Positions 6,806 to 13,994 of a DNA stretch of 15,276 nt are shown one piece after another (position 1 is the stretch's first letter; every line of letters starts with the position of its first letter). The notes beneath the pieces are model-generated. The model saw nothing but the letters and a program-made list of their open reading frames with translations. It was not told where the DNA came from and did not search any database. The translations under genes were made by a program, and so were the position numbers. The stretch is from CAZJGG01 sp964545475 (GTDB lineage: Bacteria > Bacillota > Clostridia > Lachnospirales > JAISER01), in the NCBI GenBank assembly GCA_964545475.1, contig CAZJGG010000066.1:1-15276 (forward strand). Reading direction: 5' to 3'.

Positions 6806-7768
6806 ATGGCTTGGTTTGGTCAAGGCAAAGATACAATAGAATGGCAGGAATTTAGAGACGATGTTCTTTTTTATAAATACCCAGGCAAAGAAATTAAAAA
6901 AGGCGCAAAACTAATAATCAGGCAAGGTCAAAAAGCAATATTTTTTGCGAACGGCGAAATAGAAGGTATTTTTGAAGACCCGGGCAGTTTTGATATAGCT
7001 TCCCAAATTGTTCCGTTTTTATCAACACTTAAAGGCTTGGCTTCTCTAAGAGGAGACAGCGGTATGCGTGCAGAGGTTTATTTTGTTAACGCAAAAGAGC
7101 TTTTGCTCCCTTGGGGCACAAGGCAGCGTATTATGATTCCCTCTCCGGATGTACCGTCAGGCGTGCCTGTTGGTTGCAACGGCAACTTAGTTATAGAATT
7201 TAGAGATTATTTAAAATTTATAAACAAAATTGCCGGTGTAAAGTCAACATACTCCTTGTCAGACATTTCCGAGCGTATTATGGGAGAACTTAACCCTATT
7301 ATTTCCGAGTGCATTTTAGGGGAAAACAGGCAAATCGGGCTTAACGCCTTAATAAGCCTGCAAGCCAACAGCCGTTCCTTAGGCAAGCGCCTTGGAGAAG
7401 AACTTGATAAAGAGCTTTTAGACATTGGGCTTGGGGTTAGCAATTTAAATATTTTATCTATTAATTATCCAAAAGAAGTTCAGGCAATGGTGGAAAAAGT
7501 TGCGGCTCAATCTTTTGTTGGAGATGTTGGCAAGTACGCCGCTGTTTCCATGGCAGATAGCTTTGGCAAAGAGGGCGGCGGCAACATTGGTTCTTTAGGT
7601 GCGCAGATGGCTATGGGCGCACAAATGGCTCAGCAAATGGCAAACACCATGAACCCTCAACAACCCCAAAACCAACCGCAACAACAAGCAGGAGACAGAT
7701 TTTGCCCTACATGCCGCAAAATGGTTTCCGGCAAGTTTTGTTCGGAATGCGGTACACAAACAGTTTAA
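6806..7768 (+). CDS. ydjI: SPFH-domain protein with C-terminal zinc ribbon (YdjI-like)
   Basis: A 320-residue protein of the YdjI / virion core protein-like SPFH family. The N-terminal half (about residues 20-130) has the IIRQGQKAIFFANGEI and FEDPGSFDI elements typical of this family. The rest of the SPFH-like domain runs to about residue 250. A Gly/Met/Gln-rich linker (AQMAMGAQMAQQMANTM, then a PQQ-rich stretch) joins it to a C-terminal zinc ribbon with Cys300, Cys303, Cys312 and Cys315. SPFH proteins form membrane-associated scaffolds. In B. subtilis, YdjI is recruited with PspA to the membrane by YdjG/YdjH. The start is ATG with AGGAAGTGA upstream. The gene ends at a terminator shared with the convergent mttB. 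Confidence 0.88.
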   Translation: MAWFGQGKDTIEWQEFRDDVLFYKYPGKEIKKGAKLIIRQGQKAIFFANGEIEGIFEDPGSFDIASQIVPFLSTLKGLASLRGDSGMRAEVYFVNAKELLLPWGTRQRIMIPSPDVPSGVPVGCNGNLVIEFRDYLKFINKIAGVKSTYSLSDISERIMGELNPIISECILGENRQIGLNALISLQANSRSLGKRLGEELDKELLDIGLGVSNLNILSINYPKEVQAMVEKVAAQSFVGDVGKYAAVSMADSFGKEGGGNIGSLGAQMAMGAQMAQQMANTMNPQQPQNQPQQQAGDRFCPTCRKMVSGKFCSECGTQTV

Positions 7769-7793
7769 TATAGCTATATTTCGGAATGATCAA

Positions 7794-7833
7794 AAAGGCT
7801 GAAAGATAAGACCCTGCATATCTTTCAGCCTTT
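7794..7833. terminator. Bidirectional terminator between ydjI and mttB
   Basis: A perfect 15-bp stem (7794-7808 with 7819-7833) has a 10-nt loop. A T-run follows it on the plus strand (TTTT, then ATATTT) and five T follow on the minus strand. It lies between two convergent genes and can end both transcripts. Confidence 0.9.
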
Positions 7834-7860
7834 TATATTTATTTATTATTTAAGGGGTTT

Positions 7861-9330
7861 TTATTTCTCTGCGCTTTCAATAATCCTTTTAAGCTCATTT
7901 AAAACAGGAGTGCCAAGAGGCTCTGGCTTATGAGTGTTAAAAATATGCAAAGCCATTTCTTCAGCACGTTTAGTGCCGTCTTTGCTGCCGTCTGTAACCC
8001 AATTATCACGCATCTTGCGGTCAAATACTTTTGCAGACTGCTGCTCTTTCTTCACATATTCCATTGTGTGTTCTTCAAGCAGGAAGTGTTTGCCTTGACC
8101 ACCACCAACAGAGCGGATAAGGTCTACAGCCATTGTGCAATCCGTAACATCTACGCCACGCACTACACGTTTAACCATGCTTGCAATTTCATTATCAATA
8201 ATTAACTGAGCATAACTGAAAGATACCCCTAACTCCAGCATACCCATGCCATAAAGCATATTTGCGCCGCCAAGCGCCGGAAGAAGCGCCGTCATAGTCT
8301 TTTCATGACCGGATTGTACGTCACAAAGCTTGCTGTCTGCCTATGTTCCTGCTACATAACTTGGAAGGTTGTAAAACTGCGCCAAAGCCGCAACGCTGGC
8401 ACTGCACATGCCAAGCTCAGGAGAACCAACAGGAGCGGTTGCGTGCATTAAGTCGAAAGTAGTTGTCGAGCTTCCGTAAAGAACCGGTGCGCCTTTGCAA
8501 GCAAGCTGAGAAAGAACGATGCCTGAAAGCACCTCTGCATTATGTATTACTAAAGTTCCGGCAATAGTTATAGGAGCTGTTCCGCCGGACATTGCCATAG
8601 ACAAAATGTTACAAGGAACCCATGCCCTTGCAAAGTTCATAATAATTTCGCAGCATTCAGTGTGGAGCTGTAACGGGCTTTGAGGGCAAGTTAAAGCGGA
8701 AAGTATGGGGCGTTCCCGAAGCTTATCCATGCCGCCAACAATTGCCGCACCCATTTCAAGGTATCTCTTTGCGTTTGCACCACAAGTTAAGTCAATATGC
8801 ATACAATGTTTTGAGGTGTTTGTTAAAAATGCATTAGCTTCATGGAGATCCACAGAAGATTTCGGGCATGATGTTCCTGCTGAAACTGCATGGGAATAGA
8901 TGTCAACATTTTCAAGGGCATCAGCCACACGAGCCGTTTCCGCAACGTCCTGCACGTTGGTTGTGCGGTACTCCCCAGAGTTTATGTCAAAAATACTAAC
9001 GCCTGCGCCAAAGGTTGTAAAATTAACTCTGCTTCCATCTAATACGCAATCGTGCTTAGGGTCTCGTCCTGCCAAAACAACTGTGCTTGGCACTGTCATT
9101 ATAGCTTCTTCCACCATATACGGCGGAATTTTTACAAGCCTTTCTTGCTTATCCACTATTGCTCCGGCATCAGCAAAAAGCTTCAAGGCTTCATCGTTAC
9201 CAATGTGAACTCCTTCTTGCCAAAGCACTTCAAGGGTTGCAAGATGGATCTGCTGCAATTCATCATTGGTATACATGTTCAAGCTGAATCCCTGTTTTTG
9301 CAAATAGTTGGCACGGGGGTTTCTAATCAT
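7861..9330 (-). CDS. mttB: Trimethylamine:corrinoid methyltransferase MttB with in-frame amber (pyrrolysine)
   Basis: Transfers a methyl group from trimethylamine to a corrinoid protein. Translation gives 329 codons, an amber codon, then 159 more codons in the same frame to a TAA: 489 residues with pyrrolysine at 330, close to the usual MttB length of about 495. The sequence across the amber codon is the MttB hallmark: SYVAGT, TAG, then ADSKLCDVQSGHEKTMTALLP. In methanogen and Desulfitobacterium MttB the same site holds pyrrolysine, whose ring binds the amine. Non-pyrrolysine paralogues (MtgB type, glycine betaine) have a sense codon there. The start ATG has AGAGAGGTG 9 nt upstream. No corrinoid protein gene (mttC) or pyl gene is in the window, so partners must lie elsewhere. 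An N-terminal fragment would be made if amber is not decoded. Confidence 0.92.
8341..8343 (-). other. Amber codon read as pyrrolysine (residue 330 of MttB)
   Basis: CTA on the plus strand is TAG on the minus strand. The frame is unbroken on both sides and the protein matches MttB on both sides, so this is neither a frameshift nor a gene end. Established knowledge: decoding needs tRNA-Pyl (pylT), PylS, and PylBCD for synthesis. Confidence 0.88.
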
Positions 9331-9403
9331 AGATTATTACACCTCTCTTTAAAATATTATAAGTCTAATAGAAATACAAATATTCCCATTTAACTATATA
9401 ATA

Positions 9404-9432
9404 TTTATAACATGCAAAATACTATTTGTCAA
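9404..9432 (-). promoter_or_regulatory. Promoter of mttB
   Basis: On the minus strand TTGACA (9432-9427, full consensus) is followed after 17 nt by TATAAA (9409-9404). The start would be near 9397, giving a leader of about 67 nt before the mttB ATG. A direct repeat, ATGCAAAA, occurs at 9412-9419 (in the spacer) and 9439-9446 (just upstream of the -35) and could be a regulator site; this is only a guess. Confidence 0.75.
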
Positions 9433-9547
9433 TGTTTTATGCAAAAATTACAATTTTTTTATAATTTTTATTCAATTTTCGACATATATAAAAAATGAAG
9501 CAATTAGATAAAATATAGGTATTTGTTCCTTTGTTTTAATTTAGGGC
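9433..9547. other. AT-rich spacer between divergent promoters
   Basis: The gap between mttB and the aromatic leader (9331-9653) is 323 bp. It holds the mttB promoter, this AT-rich spacer, the aro promoter, and a 5' leader hairpin (9596-9602 with 9616-9622). I see no gene or clear operator in this spacer. Confidence 0.5.
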
Positions 9548-9577
9548 TTGACAAACAAAACATTATATGTTTATTAT
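9548..9577 (+). promoter_or_regulatory. Promoter of the aromatic amino acid operon
   Basis: A full-consensus TTGACA (9548-9553) is followed after 18 nt by TATTAT (9572-9577). The transcript would start near 9584, about 70 nt before the leader peptide ATG. Confidence 0.7.
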
Positions 9578-9653
9578 AGATAAGTGTTATACAGTCGTTA
9601 TTGTTAAAAAGATTAAATAACGGCTTCTATATTTTTTATTCAGGAGAAAATTT

Positions 9654-9755
9654 ATGCGTACAATTAAATTTGCCATTTTTGCATATTTTTATTTTTACTT
9701 TATTAACTGGCTTAATAAGGTTTCTTTGATATGCGGCTCTGGCGAATTTAACTAA
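9654..9755 (+). CDS. Aromatic leader peptide (33 aa, Phe/Tyr/Trp-rich)
   Basis: A short open frame that starts at an ATG with AGGAG 7 nt upstream, a good initiation site, and ends at TAA. It encodes 33 residues, with six Phe, three Tyr and one Trp. The core FAIFAYFYFYFINW (residues 6-19) has nine aromatic residues in 14 positions. It lies between a strong promoter and a terminator hairpin, upstream of the operon for aromatic amino acid synthesis. This is the arrangement of ribosome-mediated attenuation: scarcity of charged Phe- or Tyr-tRNA would stall the ribosome in the core and change the RNA fold downstream. The peptide itself probably has no other role. The regulatory model is inferred; the peptide and the terminator are seen directly. 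Confidence 0.88.
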   Translation: MRTIKFAIFAYFYFYFINWLNKVSLICGSGEFN

Positions 9756-9797
9756 ACGAAAGTTAAATAACATGCCCGTGGTTCATTAAAAGAAACC
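9719..9797 (+). promoter_or_regulatory. Candidate antiterminator pairing in the aro leader
   Basis: GGTTTCTTT (9719-9727), which lies just after the Phe/Tyr/Trp codons, is fully complementary to AAAGAAACC (9789-9797), the loop and upper 3' arm of the terminator. Pairing would block the terminator. A ribosome stalled at codons 11-19 would leave 9719-9727 mostly free. A second hairpin (9746-9753 with 9761-9768) overlaps the leader stop codon. The model is unproven. Confidence 0.5.
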
Positions 9798-9810
9798 ACG
9801 GGCATTTTTT
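9772..9810 (+). terminator. Attenuator terminator before aroF
   Basis: A perfect 12-bp, GC-rich stem, ATGCCCGTGGTT (9772-9783) with AACCACGGGCAT (9794-9805), has a 10-nt loop and is followed by six T and then ATTTTT. It lies 17 nt after the leader peptide stop and about 58 bp before aroF. No complete gene ends here, so its natural role is attenuation of the operon. Confidence 0.93.
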
Positions 9811-9867
9811 ATTTTTATAAAACTCATTAATGAGTAGAGCCAAACAAAAAAAGGAGCATTGATCGAT

Positions 9868-10872
9868 ATGATAATTGTACTTAAGCAAAACCCGGACTCT
9901 GAGCAATACGACAATTTATGCAACTGGCTAAAAAGCATGAAGCTGGAACTCCATATAAGCCAAGGGGCTGAATGTTTAATTTTAGGCTTAGTAGGAGATA
10001 CGTCCGCTGTTGATATGGATTTAATCGAAACAATGGATATTGTGGAATCTGTAAAAAGAGTATCAGAGCCGTATAAAGGCGTTAACCGTAAGTTCCACCC
10101 GGAAGATAGCGTTGTTGAAGTTGGCGGAGTTAGAGTTGGCGGCGGCAATTTCTGTGTAATAGCAGGACCATGCTCTGTGGAAACAGAAGAACAAATTTGC
10201 GAAGTTGCAAGAAGCGTAAAAGAATCCGGCGCACATATGTTAAGAGGTGGCGCATTTAAACCACGTACTTCTCCTTATGCTTTTCAGGGTCTTGGAGGAG
10301 ACGGTATTGAGCTTCTTTTAAAGGCCAAAAAAGAAACAGGGCTTCCTATTGTTACAGAAATTATGGATTTATCACAGCTTCCGCTTTTTGAGGAAGTAGA
10401 CGTTATACAGGTTGGCGCAAGAAACATGCAAAACTTTCAGCTTCTTAAAGAGCTTGGAAAAACAAATAAATGCATTTTATTAAAAAGAGGGCTTTCAAAC
10501 ACCATTGAAGAATGGCTTATGAGCGCAGAATATATTATGGCTGGTGGAAATAAAAACATAATTTTATGCGAAAGAGGTATAAGAACCTTTGAAACAGCTA
10601 CAAGAAACACGCTGGACCTTTCGGCTGTTCCTGTAGTTAAATACCATTCACATTTACCTATTTTAATAGACCCATCCCACGCTACTGGGTATTCAAGATA
10701 CGTTCACTCAATGAGTTTGGCGGCGGCGGCGGCAGGGGCAGATGGGCTTATGATAGAAGTTCACAATCAGCCCCAGCACGCCCTTTGCGATGGTCAACAA
10801 TCCCTTACTCCAGAAGCTTTTGACAAGCTTTTTAAAGATGTTAACCGTGTTTTGGAAGGAATTAAGCAATGA
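9868..10872 (+). CDS. aroF: 3-deoxy-7-phosphoheptulonate (DAHP) synthase, type I-beta with N-terminal regulatory domain
   Basis: The first enzyme of the shikimate pathway; it condenses phosphoenolpyruvate and erythrose 4-phosphate to DAHP. A metal-dependent barrel starts near residue 80. It has IAGPCSVE with the metal-ligand Cys102, then RGGAFKPRTSPYAFQGLG, and DPSHATGYSRYV. Residues 1 to about 70 look like the ferredoxin-like regulatory domain of the Thermotoga-type enzyme, the site of Tyr/Phe feedback inhibition in that enzyme; feedback here is inferred. The start is the ATG at 9868, 11 nt after AGGAG; an in-frame TTG at 9859 is too close to the site. It is the first gene after the attenuator and overlaps tyrA by 4 bp (ATGA). 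Length is 334 residues, usual for this subtype. Confidence 0.95.
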   Translation: MIIVLKQNPDSEQYDNLCNWLKSMKLELHISQGAECLILGLVGDTSAVDMDLIETMDIVESVKRVSEPYKGVNRKFHPEDSVVEVGGVRVGGGNFCVIAGPCSVETEEQICEVARSVKESGAHMLRGGAFKPRTSPYAFQGLGGDGIELLLKAKKETGLPIVTEIMDLSQLPLFEEVDVIQVGARNMQNFQLLKELGKTNKCILLKRGLSNTIEEWLMSAEYIMAGGNKNIILCERGIRTFETATRNTLDLSAVPVVKYHSHLPILIDPSHATGYSRYVHSMSLAAAAAGADGLMIEVHNQPQHALCDGQQSLTPEAFDKLFKDVNRVLEGIKQ

Positions 10873-11735
10873 GAACTGTAGGAATTGTGGGATTAGGGCT
10901 CATAGGAGGTTCATTGGCAAAAGCTGTTAAAGAATTTACTTCCTGTGAAGTAATGGGTTTTGATGCTAATGAAGACGTAAACAAAGCCGCTTTAAGCACA
11001 GGAGCAATTGACGGTGTTTTAACGGAAAGCCGTCTTAAAGAATGTGATTTGTTAATTGCCGCCCTTTTCCCGGGAAATGTTATTAAATATGTTATAGATA
11101 ATATAAGTGCTTTTAAAAAAGGGGTAATAATAGTTGACGTTGCCGGGGTTAAAAACCGGGTTTGTAAAGAACTTGGAGGCTTTTGCCGTAAAAATGAAGT
11201 TTATTTTATTGGCGGTCACCCAATGGCAGGTGTTGAAAGAAGCGGATTTGAAAATTCATTTCCCCAGCTTTTTAACGGAGCTAGCATGATATTATGCAGA
11301 GACGAATTTACAGATGAAACTGCTTTTGAAAAAGCCAAAAGCTTTTTCTTATCCCTTGGCTTTGGGGGCATAAAAGTTACAACAGCGGAAGAACACGATT
11401 TGGTTATATCATACACTTCCCAGCTTGCCCACGTTGTTTCAAACGCTTATGTTAAAAGCGACACATTACAAAAACGGTACGGATTTTCCGCCGGAAGCTT
11501 TAAAGATTTAACAAGAGTTGCAAAGTTAAGCCCAAATATGTGGGCAGAGCTTTTTATAGAAAATAAAGAAAACCTTGTTTCGGAAATAGATAAAGTTATA
11601 TCTGAGCTTCAAAAATACAGAGAAGCAATTGACAGCGGAGATTTTAACACAACCGCTAAACTTTTGGACGAAGGCTCTAAAATTAAAATTGCCGATGAAG
11701 AGGAGGAGCTTAAATGGAAAGGGTTAAATATGTAG
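10869..11735 (+). CDS. tyrA: Prephenate dehydrogenase
   Basis: Converts prephenate to 4-hydroxyphenylpyruvate, the committed step to tyrosine, with NAD(P). The Rossmann motif GLGLIGGS is at residues 8-15, and GGHPMAGVERSG, with the conserved His at 117, marks the prephenate site. The helical dimerisation domain follows. At 288 residues it has no room for a C-terminal ACT domain, so tyrosine feedback through ACT is not expected; this fits control at the transcript level. The start codon overlaps the aroF stop by 4 bp, and its own end overlaps aroB by 22 bp. It stops with TAG, with a TAA two codons later. Some homologues act on arogenate, which cannot be ruled out. Confidence 0.94.
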   Translation: MRTVGIVGLGLIGGSLAKAVKEFTSCEVMGFDANEDVNKAALSTGAIDGVLTESRLKECDLLIAALFPGNVIKYVIDNISAFKKGVIIVDVAGVKNRVCKELGGFCRKNEVYFIGGHPMAGVERSGFENSFPQLFNGASMILCRDEFTDETAFEKAKSFFLSLGFGGIKVTTAEEHDLVISYTSQLAHVVSNAYVKSDTLQKRYGFSAGSFKDLTRVAKLSPNMWAELFIENKENLVSEIDKVISELQKYREAIDSGDFNTTAKLLDEGSKIKIADEEEELKWKGLNM

Positions 11736-12787
11736 ATGTAAAAACGGCAAGCAAAAGCTATAGTGTTGTTATCGGCGGTGGTATTGGGGCTGATTACGGA
11801 AAGTTGCTTTTGGAAGTTAAAAAGCCTTGTAAAACAGCAATTATAAGCGACGACATAGTGTTTGCTATATATGGGGAAAAAGTTACAAAAAGCCTTGAAA
11901 ATGAGGGGTTTGAAGTTTGCAGTTTTGTTTTTGAAAATGGGGAAAGCTCTAAAAACCTAAATACTTTAGGACGGATTTTAAACTTTCTTGCAGAAGAAAG
12001 AATTACAAAATCCGACGTACTTATTGCTCTTGGGGGCGGCGTTGTTGGGGATATAACTGGCTTTGCCTCAGCGGTTTTTCTTAGAGGAATGGACTTTGTA
12101 CAGCTCCCTACAACCCTTTTGGCGGCGGTGGATTCATCTGTCGGGGGGAAAACGGGAATAGACCTTGAAGCAGGGAAAAACCTTGCAGGGGCATTTCATC
12201 AGCCCATAGCAGTTTTTTGCGATACGGACTGTTTTAAAACTTTACCTGAACAAATATTTTCCGACGGCATGGCAGAGGTAATTAAATACGGCGTTATAGA
12301 CGACAAAGAGCTTTTTAATGAGCTTATGACTAATAAATGGGAAATATCAGATATTGTACACCAATGTGTTTCTATAAAAGCGAAAATAGTCGGGCAGGAC
12401 GAACGGGATACAGGTTTAAGGCAAACCCTTAATTTCGGGCATACCCTTGGACATGCTGTTGAAGCTTTAAGCAATTTTCAGCTTTCTCACGGTCAAGCTG
12501 TAGCTATCGGTATGATTATGATTTCGGAGCTTGCGGAAAAATACGGCTTGGTGGACGAACCTGTAAGTGCAGACATTAAAGCATTGTTAGAAAAATATAA
12601 TTTGCCTGTGGAATGTTCTTTTGATGTTAAAAGCATTGTGGGTAAAGTTTTATCTGATAAAAAACGCTCCGGCGGTGTTATTAACCTTGTTTTACCGAAA
12701 AAGACAGGAATGGTTTATTTATATCCTTTAGAAGTTGATAAATTAGAAGCTTTTGTAGGGGGTATGTTTAGTGAAAGTTGTAATTAA
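11714..12787 (+). CDS. aroB: 3-dehydroquinate synthase
   Basis: Converts DAHP to 3-dehydroquinate, using NAD and a divalent metal. A 357-residue protein of normal length. The NAD-binding GGGVVGD lies at residues 107-113. The conserved block FLRGMDFVQLPTTLLAAVDSS and the following VGGKTGIDLEAGKNLAGAF form the active site. Metal ligands fit Glu in DGMAEVIKYG and the two His in NFGHTLGHA and LSHGQAVAIG. The start ATG has GAGGAGG upstream, inside the end of tyrA, which suggests coupled translation. Its end overlaps aroA by 17 bp. Confidence 0.97.
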   Translation: MERVKYVDVKTASKSYSVVIGGGIGADYGKLLLEVKKPCKTAIISDDIVFAIYGEKVTKSLENEGFEVCSFVFENGESSKNLNTLGRILNFLAEERITKSDVLIALGGGVVGDITGFASAVFLRGMDFVQLPTTLLAAVDSSVGGKTGIDLEAGKNLAGAFHQPIAVFCDTDCFKTLPEQIFSDGMAEVIKYGVIDDKELFNELMTNKWEISDIVHQCVSIKAKIVGQDERDTGLRQTLNFGHTLGHAVEALSNFQLSHGQAVAIGMIMISELAEKYGLVDEPVSADIKALLEKYNLPVECSFDVKSIVGKVLSDKKRSGGVINLVLPKKTGMVYLYPLEVDKLEAFVGGMFSESCN

Positions 12788-13994
12788 TCCGAAAAAGCTT
12801 AGAGGGGAAATTGAAGCCATTGCTTCAAAATCCTTTGCCCATAGAATTTTAATTGGGGCAGGTCTTTCTCAAAGCCCTACGGAAATAAGGCTTAACGCCC
12901 TTTCCGAAGATATTTTAGCAACAATTTCCTGCTTAGAGCAAATGGGGGCAAGTATTGAGCAAGGCGACGGCTTTTTAAAGGTTTTCCCTATACAAAAGCC
13001 AGTGGAAAGCCCAGTGCTTGACTGCAACGAAAGCGGCTCTACAGCAAGGTTTCTGCTTCCTGTAGCCGCCGCCGTGTTAGATAGCTTTACTCTTACAGGA
13101 AAAGGCAGACTTCCCGAACGCCCTTTTTCCCCCATTTGCCGGGAAATGAGAAATAAGGGATGTATAATTGAAACGGATAAGCTTCCTATTAACGTTAGGG
13201 GAAAGCTTTCTTCCGGGGATTATTATATAGAAGGGAACAGCTCTTCCCAGTTTATTTCCGGGCTATTATTTGCGCTCCCTCTTTTAGAGGGTGACAGCAG
13301 AATTATTTTAACCACTCCTTTGCAATCTGTGGGTTATGTAGATATGACAATTGAGGTTTTATCCCTTTTTGGAATTGAAGCGGAAAAGACAGAAAGCGGA
13401 TATTTTGTTAAGGGCGGTCAAAAATATTTGGCAAACTCAATAATTACTGTTGAGGGGGACTGGTCTAACGCCGCATTTTATTTAAGCATAAATGCTCTTT
13501 GCGGTGGTGTTTTTGTAACCGGGCTTAATAAAACTTCAACCCAAGGAGACAGAGCAATTACTGATGTGCTTAAAAGCCTTTCTGATAATAACAAGGCAAA
13601 CCCTCTTGTAATAGACGTTTCCCAAATACCGGATTTAGCCCCTGTTATTGCCGTAGTTGCTTCTCTTACAGAGGGAACAACCCACATTGTAGGCGGACAA
13701 AGGCTTAGAATAAAAGAAAGCGACAGAATCGCCACTACTTATGAAATGCTTAAAACGTTAGGCGCATTAATAGAAATGACGGAAGACGGCTTCGTTATTA
13801 AAGGCGTAAAGTCGTTAAAAGGCGGCGAGGTTTCCGGCGCAGGAGACCACAGAATTGTTATGGCGGCGGCAACGGCGGCGGTTAAATGCCAAAACCCGGT
13901 TATTATAAACGGAGCGGAAGCTGTTAATAAGTCTTACCCCAAATTTTTTAAGGATTATGAAGCAATTGGAGGGGACGTATGTCATCTCATTTAG
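12771..13994 (+). CDS. aroA: 3-phosphoshikimate 1-carboxyvinyltransferase (EPSP synthase)
   Basis: Joins shikimate 3-phosphate and phosphoenolpyruvate to give EPSP. A 407-residue protein. It shows the substrate-binding SKSFAHR near the N-terminus (Lys and Ser in place), NESGSTARFLLPVAA, GKGRLPERPFSPI, the SSQFISGLLFALPLL segment, and the late RIKESDRI motif with its conserved acidic and basic residues. The start is GTG, with a GGGGG site 8 nt upstream inside aroB. It ends in TAG inside aroC, so translation is probably coupled. It is slightly shorter than the E. coli enzyme, which is common in clostridia. Confidence 0.96.
   Translation: MKVVINPKKLRGEIEAIASKSFAHRILIGAGLSQSPTEIRLNALSEDILATISCLEQMGASIEQGDGFLKVFPIQKPVESPVLDCNESGSTARFLLPVAAAVLDSFTLTGKGRLPERPFSPICREMRNKGCIIETDKLPINVRGKLSSGDYYIEGNSSSQFISGLLFALPLLEGDSRIILTTPLQSVGYVDMTIEVLSLFGIEAEKTESGYFVKGGQKYLANSIITVEGDWSNAAFYLSINALCGGVFVTGLNKTSTQGDRAITDVLKSLSDNNKANPLVIDVSQIPDLAPVIAVVASLTEGTTHIVGGQRLRIKESDRIATTYEMLKTLGALIEMTEDGFVIKGVKSLKGGEVSGAGDHRIVMAAATAAVKCQNPVIINGAEAVNKSYPKFFKDYEAIGGDVCHLI

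Noticed and set aside
7861..9330. Two separate genes or a broken mttB (pieces 8341-9330 and 7861-8295)
   Set aside because: Both pieces are in the same frame, the codons between them are sense codons that continue MttB homology, and the only interruption is TAG at the known pyrrolysine site. The apparent ATG of the second piece is an internal Met.
9584..9860. T-box riboswitch before aroF
   Set aside because: No T-box consensus (AGGGTGG-type with an antiterminator bulge) is visible, the leader is short, and a well-initiated aromatic leader peptide occupies the space.
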